NCBI RefSeq assembly: GCF_014698035.1
Contig: NZ_JACJSF010000018.1
Span: forward strand, 1-64,000
Length of the DNA: 64,000 nt
Direction: 5' to 3'
From: Desmonostoc muscorum FACHB-395
GTDB taxonomy: Bacteria; Cyanobacteriota; Cyanobacteriia; Cyanobacteriales; Nostocaceae
Of the stretch, positions 1-6,173 are shown in pieces; within the stretch, counting starts at the first letter, position 1, and each line of letters starts with the position of its first letter. The notes below the pieces were generated by a model. That model worked only from the letters and a program-made list of their open reading frames with translations. It had not been told where the DNA came from and did no database searches. Both the position numbers and the translations under genes were made by a program.

Positions 1-44
1 AGTCTTTCTTTTTGCTCTTGAGATAGATGGTTTTTTGCTGGCAT
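1..44 (-). CDS. IS630-like transposase, N-terminal 14 codons only (runs off the left edge)
   Basis: On the minus strand an ATG at position 44 opens a frame reading MPAKNHLSQEQKER up to the window edge. This short stretch resembles the start of IS630-family transposases common in cyanobacteria, which begin with a short basic segment before a helix-turn-helix domain. The right-hand end of the element should lie between about 45 and 100, because the gene that follows has lost its start there. The terminal inverted repeat cannot be defined because the other end lies outside the window. The family assignment rests on 14 residues and is therefore tentative. Confidence 0.5.
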   Translation of the reverse strand, partial: MPAKNHLSQEQKER

Positions 45-72
45 ATATCCCTATTCATAGCTAGTCACTTAA

Positions 73-522
73 TTTTATATTATACAAATAAGCTGCGTAA
101 CAGCTTACCAGGAAGCTGTAGACAAATACGAGAAAGCTATACAGCTTTTTAAACAAGAAATAGAAGAGTGCGAATTTCTACTCAATGAACATGGCATAAA
201 CAAATCAAAACCAAAAGTTGAACCTATTCGACAACTAATACCCCCACCTCCACCCCAATTCAAACCACAAACCCAAATTTCTCCGCTTCCACCCAAAGTT
301 ATGCCATTACCAGACTTGAAAACAGCGAAAAGGCAGCCTAGTAAACCAAAAACGGTATCTAAGAATAGCCCTCTATACAAAGAATTTCTTCATTTACTCA
401 ACGGTAATGAAGAAGCTGCTAATCGGTTGATTACACGTCAGCAGCAATTAAATCCAGACAAATTAGATAACTGGATTTTAGAAAAAGTTATTGGCGATTT
501 AAAACGCGATCGGCGTGCTTGA
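73..522 (+). pseudogene. 5'-truncated small gene with LNP-x-DNW-LEKVI-DL motif, cut by the IS insertion
   Basis: The frame is open from just after a stop at 70-72 to the TGA-type stop at 520-522, but no normal start codon occurs before the ATG at 301. The stretch before 301 still reads like protein: a charged helix (DKYEKAIQLFKQEIEECEFL), a basic patch and a proline-rich linker (PPPPPQFKPQ). The C-terminus carries LNPDKLDNWILEKVIGDL. The gene at 11248-11556 ends with the same motif, so both belong to one family. The natural start was probably removed by the IS630-like insertion immediately upstream. A short protein from the ATG at 301 (73 residues) remains possible. Function is unknown. Confidence 0.6.
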
Positions 523-531
523 TTAATCCAA

Positions 532-563
532 GCGATCGCACTTCTTGCTTTTGGTGCGATCGC
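532..563. repeat. Hairpin built from two inverted HIP1 octamers
   Basis: GCGATCGCAC at 532-541 pairs perfectly with GTGCGATCGC at 554-563 around a 12-base loop. It sits ten bases after a stop codon. Similar HIP1 pairs follow the primase gene at 3799-3830 and the tRNA fragment at 12088-12108. It could act as a transcript end structure, but there is no T-run. Confidence 0.6.
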
Positions 564-591
564 CCAATGCCCAATGCCCTAGTTAACCAAT

Positions 592-882
592 ATGTTTGGC
601 TTCGATGGATCTACCAAAGCGATTATCAACTTTCTCCAACAAATCAGGGACAACAAAGAAGGCGACAAGCTCACTCATAAGGAAGTACGGGCTTATGGAA
701 GGCTGATGTTAAACCTACTTCCTATTTTGCAAGTCGATGATGACGAACAAATCCAAGTTCTGCTTGCTGCCATGTCCAGTTCTGGGCTGCCACACTACGA
801 TCGCTCCTTTGCGGCGGAACAGATTCTCAAATTGCTCCAGGAGCAACAGCAACGCAAGCTCGATTGTCCTGATGGATTTTGA
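592..882 (+). CDS. Small hypothetical protein upstream of the primase gene
   Basis: A 96-residue acidic, largely helical protein starting at ATG 592. I recognise no domain. It contains helices around residues 5-20 (STKAIINFLQQIRDN) and 60-90 (SFAAEQILKLLQEQQQRK), with no membrane segment and no cysteine except one near the C-terminus. It precedes the primase gene on the same strand, separated by 162 bases that contain a hairpin. Its length, composition and position fit a small accessory or regulatory protein of a mobile element. An antisense frame overlaps it but has no supporting features. Confidence 0.55.
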   Translation: MFGFDGSTKAIINFLQQIRDNKEGDKLTHKEVRAYGRLMLNLLPILQVDDDEQIQVLLAAMSSSGLPHYDRSFAAEQILKLLQEQQQRKLDCPDGF

Positions 883-948
883 ACTTGAAATTGCGATCGC
901 CAACTTCAAATAACAGTTAACAGATACTTATTATCCTGTTAATTAATC

Positions 949-972
949 AAAAAAAAAGCGGCAAGAGCCGCT
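949..972 (-). terminator. Intrinsic terminator reading leftward
   Basis: AGCGGC at 957-962 and GCCGCT at 967-972 form a perfect six-base stem with an AAGA loop. On the minus strand the stem is followed by nine consecutive T residues, the classic Rho-independent layout. No minus-strand gene ends here, so it may stop antisense transcription or terminate an unannotated minus transcript from the primase region. Confidence 0.55.
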
Positions 973-1044
973 AACTTACAAAATAAAAACTCGTTTTTTA
1001 TTACTTATGACAACAATTCTAGCATCTTTTCGGAGGGTAGAACA

Positions 1045-3783
1045 ATGATTTTATCTACTCCTCAAACAGTTGATACCATTGCATCTCACCACTGGGAAGA
1101 ATGGCAATTAAGTGGTGTATCTGCAAAAATAATACAGCGAAATGTCAGGACTTTATATGATTCTAGAGAAGTTGATAAAGTTCTAAATCGGAATACAAAA
1201 TCCAGACAAAAACACTCGGAGCATTTAGTACCTTGTTGGATGGTTTCAGGGGTAAATCCACTGACAGGAGAAAACACATTAGAAGGCGTACAAGCAAAGC
1301 CAGATGTCTCACCATTAGGGAAAGATGGGAAAGTAAACAAGTATTTGGGAGCCGTTGGTTATGGTGCTTCTCCCTTATTCTTGGACACAGGGATAGAGTA
1401 TTGCTGGCAACAAGTCATTGCTGACAAATCAATCCCTGTAATCATTACCGAAGGAGCCAAGAAAGCAGGTGCAGGGTTAACCATTGGACTCCCAACCATA
1501 TCTATACCTGGTGTATCGACTTGCCGAAAGATGGGCAGACTTCACTCATGGATAGAAGCCTTCGCTGGATTTGGAAGAACTTTCTACCTATGTTTTGACG
1601 CTGACATATTGCATAAACGTCCTGTCCAGCAATCCTTAATCAACATAGCGAGAGATTTAGCCGCGACAGGTTCAAAAGTTATGGTAATTAAATTACCATC
1701 AATTGAACTTAAAGGCATGGATGACTTTATTGCTGCCAGAGGAGAAGAAGCTTTTAAGCAACTAATAGAAGATGCCCCAACCATTGAAGAGTGGAAGAAA
1801 GATTTAGAGGAGCAACGTAAAAATGACACAGAATATGATGACGAAGAACGCACATCAAAAGTTTACCGTGCTTACAAAATCATCAGAGATGGATGGGGCG
1901 ACAATCTCCGGTTAAACCAACTAAAAAACATCATTGAACTGAACGACCAAAAAATAGAGTTGAATCAATTGCGGCTAGGCATAGCACGGGAGTTTGACAT
2001 GGATGTACAAATAGGAGATGGACAGGCGATTGTTGAAGCGATCGCATCTCAAAATGCTTACCATCCAGTAGTGGAATATTTAGATGAAGTTGCTGCTAGA
2101 TATAGTACAGTTGACCCCTCAATTCTTGACAACTTAGCAACTAAATACTTTGGCACAGACGACCCACTTCATAACATTTACCTGAAAAAGATGCTGATAT
2201 CAGCCGTAGCTCGGGCCCGTCGTCCTGGGTGTAAAGTTGATACCGCCCTGATATTGGTAGGGGAACAGGGCATAAACAAATCCAGCTTTTGGCGCGAGCT
2301 TTTCGGGCGGGACTGGTTCACCGACGAACTTAGCGACGGCAACGAGAAAGACGAGCTTATGAAACTGCATAAGTTTTGGGGACTGGAAATTCCAGAAATC
2401 GAACACATGTATAAGAGAAAGGACATTAGCAGCATCAAAAAATTTATGTCCTCCAGTGTTGATGCCTTCCGCGCTCCCTACGGACTTGAGGTAAAAGAGC
2501 ATCCCCGCGCCTGTGTCTTGGTCGGAACAAGTAACGAGACAGAACTTCTCAACGACCCCACAGGCAACCGACGATTTTGGATTATCCCTGTAACAGACGA
2601 CATCCCAATTGATATCGAGCAGTTAGTCCGAGAGCGCGATTTAATCTGGGCAGCTGCTAACGCCCTTTACGAGAAAGGACATCAGTGGTGGTTGTCGCCA
2701 GCCGAATCAAAAGTCCACAACGAAGCTAGCAAAGACTTCCAATCCGTTGACCCCTGGACAGACACAGTATTGGCTTACTCTCGACAGCAGGGAGAGACAA
2801 CCACCTCTGAAATTTTGAGAATTGCGCTAGGGATTGAACTTGGCAGACAGGAAATGCTTTACACCAAAAGAGTTTCAGCTATTCTCCGGTCGAACGGCTG
2901 GGAACAGTACAGACAAAAAATTGGTAATAGTCGCCCCTGGGCTTGGCGATTGAAGTCATCGTCAGAAAATCAAAAAAGTTTGGGTAATAAGGCAGATCAA
3001 GGCGGATCACCCGGATCACTTTTCCCGAATTTAGAAGTTGAAACTGAATTAGAAAACCAAAAAAGTTTGGGTAAAAAGGCGGATCAAGGCAGATCACCCG
3101 GATCACTTTCCCAAAATCCGCAAAGTGATCCGCCTAGTGATCCGGCAAGGCGGATCACACCTCAACCCTTACAGAATGAGACTTTCGAGCCGAATAATCC
3201 GCCCGTGATCCGCCTTGATCCGCCTACTTTACCCAACTTTTCTGAAAATAATTTTGTTGCACAAGAAACGGAAGTAACGACGACTGACACAGAAACCACA
3301 AACGAGAGCAGCGCTATCACTTGTCCAGAAAAATGCAGCTATTACAAAACATTTGAAGGTGTTAAGCCTTTCATCTTCAAAGCAGAGTCACACTTTGGAG
3401 CGGTTGAGGTCAGCGCCGAACCATATCACCGCTTCCAAAAAAGTGGTGAGAGTAAAATCTGGTTGATATTCAAGACACCGGATGGGCAGGCATTGACTAA
3501 GAGCATCAAGGCAACCCCAGATAAAAAGGTGCTGCCGCGCCTGGCTAAAGAATGTGGTGTCATTCAACAGTGGGAAGAAAAGGTAAGGGAATACTTCAAT
3601 TCCAGAGTTGAGAATCCAACCTATAAATTTAAGGTACGTATTCTCGGAGATGATGACTACGAGTGGATTGAGGACTGCGTTCTCAAGACCGTGCCCAATC
3701 GCCCCTCTGTTAGCCATTTCATATTTACAACTCCGAAGAATACAGTCGTCACTTCTCACTTAGGCGAATTTGAGGAGATGTAA
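1045..3783 (+). CDS. DUF3854 / VapE-type primase-helicase of a mobile element
   Basis: This 912-residue protein starts at ATG 1045, after a good ribosome site (GGAGG, about 10 bases upstream). Residues about 130-235 look like the Toprim-like DUF3854 domain: TEGAKKAG at 135-142, FDAD at 184-187 and KGMDD at 223-227. Residues about 360-560 match the virulence-associated E (VapE) helicase type, with a Walker A loop GEQGINKSS near 406 and NRRFW near 508. A low-complexity linker (about 640-760) contains two copies of an ENQKSLG-KADQG-SPGSL unit. A separate globular domain of about 130 residues ends the protein. Proteins of this kind start replication of plasmids, prophages and phage satellites. 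The window shows no other replication gene. The function is confident at domain level; the type of element is not. Confidence 0.85.
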   Translation: MILSTPQTVDTIASHHWEEWQLSGVSAKIIQRNVRTLYDSREVDKVLNRNTKSRQKHSEHLVPCWMVSGVNPLTGENTLEGVQAKPDVSPLGKDGKVNKYLGAVGYGASPLFLDTGIEYCWQQVIADKSIPVIITEGAKKAGAGLTIGLPTISIPGVSTCRKMGRLHSWIEAFAGFGRTFYLCFDADILHKRPVQQSLINIARDLAATGSKVMVIKLPSIELKGMDDFIAARGEEAFKQLIEDAPTIEEWKKDLEEQRKNDTEYDDEERTSKVYRAYKIIRDGWGDNLRLNQLKNIIELNDQKIELNQLRLGIAREFDMDVQIGDGQAIVEAIASQNAYHPVVEYLDEVAARYSTVDPSILDNLATKYFGTDDPLHNIYLKKMLISAVARARRPGCKVDTALILVGEQGINKSSFWRELFGRDWFTDELSDGNEKDELMKLHKFWGLEIPEIEHMYKRKDISSIKKFMSSSVDAFRAPYGLEVKEHPRACVLVGTSNETELLNDPTGNRRFWIIPVTDDIPIDIEQLVRERDLIWAAANALYEKGHQWWLSPAESKVHNEASKDFQSVDPWTDTVLAYSRQQGETTTSEILRIALGIELGRQEMLYTKRVSAILRSNGWEQYRQKIGNSRPWAWRLKSSSENQKSLGNKADQGGSPGSLFPNLEVETELENQKSLGKKADQGRSPGSLSQNPQSDPPSDPARRITPQPLQNETFEPNNPPVIRLDPPTLPNFSENNFVAQETEVTTTDTETTNESSAITCPEKCSYYKTFEGVKPFIFKAESHFGAVEVSAEPYHRFQKSGESKIWLIFKTPDGQALTKSIKATPDKKVLPRLAKECGVIQQWEEKVREYFNSRVENPTYKFKVRILGDDDYEWIEDCVLKTVPNRPSVSHFIFTTPKNTVVTSHLGEFEEM
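2991..3224. repeat. Iteron-like GGCGGATCA / TGATCCGCC cluster inside the primase gene
   Basis: The nine-base motif GGCGGATCA occurs exactly at 3001-3009, 3078-3086 and 3149-3157. Its reverse complement TGATCCGCC occurs at 3126-3134, 3206-3214 and 3216-3224. Near-copies (GGCAGATCA, CCCGGATCA) lie between them, giving about eleven GATC tetramers in 235 bases. The segment encodes the disordered linker between the helicase and the C-terminal domain. The array could be an origin binding site or simply a slipped repeat. Confidence 0.6.
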
Positions 3784-3798
3784 ACAAGCATAGTAAAA

Positions 3799-3830
3799 CG
3801 CGATCGCACTTCTACCTTGATGCGATCGCG
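3799..3830. repeat. Hairpin of two inverted HIP1 octamers after the primase gene
   Basis: CGCGATCGCA at 3799-3808 pairs perfectly with TGCGATCGCG at 3821-3830 across a 12-base loop. It starts 16 bases after the primase stop codon. The rest of the 435-base gap to the next gene holds a second hairpin at 4031-4055 and otherwise only AT-rich sequence. A 78-codon frame at 3817-4053 lies over these structures and is not believable as a gene. Confidence 0.55.
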
Positions 3831-4030
3831 CCGAATAGCTTTGAATACGACCTTCAGGGTATTCGCTCTAGAAGTGTTTGTCACTGCGATCGCGGTGCGG
3901 TTCATACTGAAGCCTTGGTGTAATTTTCATCAAAATCATCCTACTTTAAAGATTTGTATAAATTATTTTCCTATCAAAATCAGTACAGCTACTCAGGCTG
4001 TTGAAAATCCTTTCGGGGGTATGACTTCCG

Positions 4031-4071
4031 GTTTAACCTTGTGGCAGGGTTAAACAGGTATATTTTAATTT
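4031..4071 (+). terminator. Terminator-like hairpin with T-rich tail
   Basis: GTTTAACC at 4031-4038 pairs perfectly with GGTTAAAC at 4048-4055 across nine bases, followed by TATTTTAATTTTT. This separates the primase unit from the fibre operon that begins at 4219. Confidence 0.4.
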
Positions 4072-4218
4072 TTAAAAATCAGCATTCTTTCTAGAATCCA
4101 GTCCTTACAGTATGTTGATTCAATAAAGTACTTCCTCTTTTACATAAAAGTGGAACATTTACTTATTTTTTAATTAGCAATACAACGGATTTATTCACCT
4201 CATCAAAAATCCGTTTTT

Positions 4219-4548
4219 ATGGCAGAACTAACTCTTGCACAAGTATTCGGAACCAATGCCACCCAAGACGCTACAACAGTCACCATTTACAAAGCCGATT
4301 TACCACGCTTAACACCTGCGTCTGTCAATACTGGTGAAAGTCTATTGACTGGCATCATTCTTAAAAGCCAAGTACAGCTTACTAAAACGAATTTTGACGC
4401 GAATATTGACCAAAGCATTTATATTGAGTCTGGTTTTCCAGGCTTTGCATTCCGTGGCACAGACAACACGTCATATCGTGTGGATTCATTAACGGTTTCA
4501 CTCGCCAAGGTAGACACATCATCTGTTATCGATCCTGATGACTACTAA
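4219..4548 (+). CDS. Hypothetical protein, first of two tandem paralogues
   Basis: A 109-residue protein beginning at ATG 4219. The N-terminal half (LTLAQVFG, then ATQDAT, KADLPRLTP, NTGESLL) is repeated in the next gene as LSLADIFG, VTQNAT, KSDLLRLTP, NTAESLL. The two proteins are therefore duplicates with divergent C-terminal halves. I recognise no known domain. The mostly beta-type, polar composition resembles small virion or appendage subunits. It opens a tight co-directional run, and its 3' end overlaps the next start. No signal peptide or membrane segment is visible. Confidence 0.7.
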   Translation: MAELTLAQVFGTNATQDATTVTIYKADLPRLTPASVNTGESLLTGIILKSQVQLTKTNFDANIDQSIYIESGFPGFAFRGTDNTSYRVDSLTVSLAKVDTSSVIDPDDY

Positions 4549-4897
4549 CCTCAACCGGTTATCCCTTGCCGATATTTTTGGTAAGGGAGTAACACAAAAC
4601 GCAACGGTACTTGTAATTCAGAAAAGCGATTTACTTCGACTAACACCACAAGTAAATAACACAGCAGAAAGTCTACTAGCAGCAATTCTCATTACTGCAT
4701 TACCTGCTTTTTCTGGCACGATTACAACTGAGGACAATCAATCGATTACCACGGAAGATGGTACACCTCTGACATTTGATAATTCCGAAGCTTTTGAACT
4801 CCTAAAAGTCATCCCGTGGACACCGTTTCAATTCGTCAGACGTGACACGAAATATATCAACAATCAAATCATCATAGAGGCTTATGTCCCAAATTAA
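4538..4897 (+). CDS. Hypothetical protein, second tandem paralogue
   Basis: A 119-residue protein whose ATG at 4538 lies inside the end of the previous gene, which implies translational coupling. Residues about 8-50 align with residues 4-44 of the preceding protein (A/V-TQ-AT, K-DL-RLTP, NT-ESLL-AI-L). The remainder differs and ends in a beta-rich segment (NNQIIIEAYVPN). The duplication suggests two related subunits of the same structure, or head-to-tail evolution of interchangeable tips. No known family is recognised. Confidence 0.7.
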   Translation: MTTNLNRLSLADIFGKGVTQNATVLVIQKSDLLRLTPQVNNTAESLLAAILITALPAFSGTITTEDNQSITTEDGTPLTFDNSEAFELLKVIPWTPFQFVRRDTKYINNQIIIEAYVPN

Positions 4898-5546
4898 AGA
4901 CCTCTCGATCGTTAAAACCGTCGCAGAGGATACCGACTATTTCGTACTTCAAAACCCTATGACAGGTGAGACGTATCGCATTACAAAAGCCGATTTATTC
5001 GCAGGTTTATCTGTCGGCGGTGCGAGTAGTGATCACCAGTGTTCGTACGTTAGTGATGGCGATACAAACGGATTATTTTATTACCTCGGAAGACAACAAA
5101 ACACCGTTACATGGGCGAATCCGTCAGGTAATGGTATAACGTTCTCCGCAAGCGGTGTTGAAAACGGTTCGCTTTCGCAGTTATCGGACAGGGCGAATAG
5201 CGACTTTTGGACACCTTCTGCTAATAATTCATACGTTGGTTTTCACATTGATGTTGGTACGTTGAAATGCAATCGTTACAGCATAAAATCCAGAAGCTCA
5301 AACGCCGACTATTATCCACGTAACTGGCAGTTTCAAGCAAGTGTAAACGGTAGTAATTGGGTGTATCTTCATAGCCATACTAACGACACTGCTTTGAATG
5401 ACGTTAATCAGTGGGCATCGTGGGAGATCGAAAGCTCACTAGGATTTTCGTATTTCCGATTGCAAACGACAGGCGTAAATAGTAGCGGATACTACCATTT
5501 ATGTCTAAGCGAAATAGAACTCTACGGCACATTTACCCCAAATTAA
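4884..5546 (+). CDS. Protein with C-terminal F5/8 type C (discoidin)-like domain
   Basis: A 220-residue protein starting at ATG 4884, overlapping the previous gene by 14 bases. Residues about 10-45 (TDYFVLQNPMTGETYRITKADLF) resemble the short N-terminal adaptor found in phage tail-fibre proteins. From about residue 65 the pattern fits a discoidin/F5-8C beta-sandwich: GFHIDVG near 125, NWQFQASVNGSNWVYLHS near 148-165, YFRLQTTG near 194 and LSEIELYG near 208-215. Such domains bind glycans or lipids. In this context it could be the receptor-binding part of a fibre. The domain call is from pattern recognition only. Confidence 0.65.
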   Translation: MSQIKDLSIVKTVAEDTDYFVLQNPMTGETYRITKADLFAGLSVGGASSDHQCSYVSDGDTNGLFYYLGRQQNTVTWANPSGNGITFSASGVENGSLSQLSDRANSDFWTPSANNSYVGFHIDVGTLKCNRYSIKSRSSNADYYPRNWQFQASVNGSNWVYLHSHTNDTALNDVNQWASWEIESSLGFSYFRLQTTGVNSSGYYHLCLSEIELYGTFTPN

Positions 5547-5552
5547 AACACT

Positions 5553-6173
5553 ATGTCTTACTGCAATATCGGTGATAAACCAAAAGTGACGTATCACTTT
5601 AATAATGCCATTCCCGTTAGTGTTCAATTGCAATCAGCACCGATTGACGTACAAACAGGAGAAGCACCGAACGACCATACATCAAACTACGACCCGAACG
5701 GATATCAGATTACGTTCAACAGTCCACAAGGTGCTTTTGGTGTAATATCGCTGACGGTCGTAGATTATAAAATCACTTACGTGGATAAAGGGGTTTTTGA
5801 TTCCGATACGGGATATTACCTGCAAGCGATGTCGTGTGGTGAGACGAAATTCCCGACGCTATCAGACGGTATTTATGGTACTAAAATGTCGTCTACAACC
5901 GTTAGTATCGATAATTCCGTAAGTTGTCCAATACCAAATAAAGACGATTCAAAATGTGAGATAAAAATCCTGAGTAACGGTAACGTGGTATTCCGTGCAG
6001 AGGGTGAATGCCCTGTGAATTACACCGTTGCTTGTACCCGTTGTCCACCAGGTACGTGTGAATGCAAAACCGATAAATACCCCGGTTACTGTTGCAATGA
6101 CTGCTCGTCTACTGCTGACAAAATACGTGGTCTTGTAAATGATGTGAGGTCTAAAAATGTCAGACACGTGTAG
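5553..6173 (+). CDS. Hypothetical protein with Cys-rich C-terminus
   Basis: A 206-residue protein beginning at ATG 5553, six bases after the previous stop. The first 130 residues look beta-rich and polar (YQITFNSPQGAFGVISLTV). Residues about 130-185 hold roughly a dozen cysteines (e.g. CTRCPPGTCECKTD and YCCNDC). Clusters like this usually form disulphides or a metal site, which is unusual for a cytoplasmic bacterial protein without a signal peptide. The last 15 codons overlap the start of the next gene at 6157. No family is recognised. Confidence 0.65.
   Translation: MSYCNIGDKPKVTYHFNNAIPVSVQLQSAPIDVQTGEAPNDHTSNYDPNGYQITFNSPQGAFGVISLTVVDYKITYVDKGVFDSDTGYYLQAMSCGETKFPTLSDGIYGTKMSSTTVSIDNSVSCPIPNKDDSKCEIKILSNGNVVFRAEGECPVNYTVACTRCPPGTCECKTDKYPGYCCNDCSSTADKIRGLVNDVRSKNVRHV

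Noticed and set aside
3817..4053. 78-codon frame after the primase gene
   Set aside because: It overlaps two hairpins, contains HIP1 repeats and has no ribosome site or recognisable protein features.
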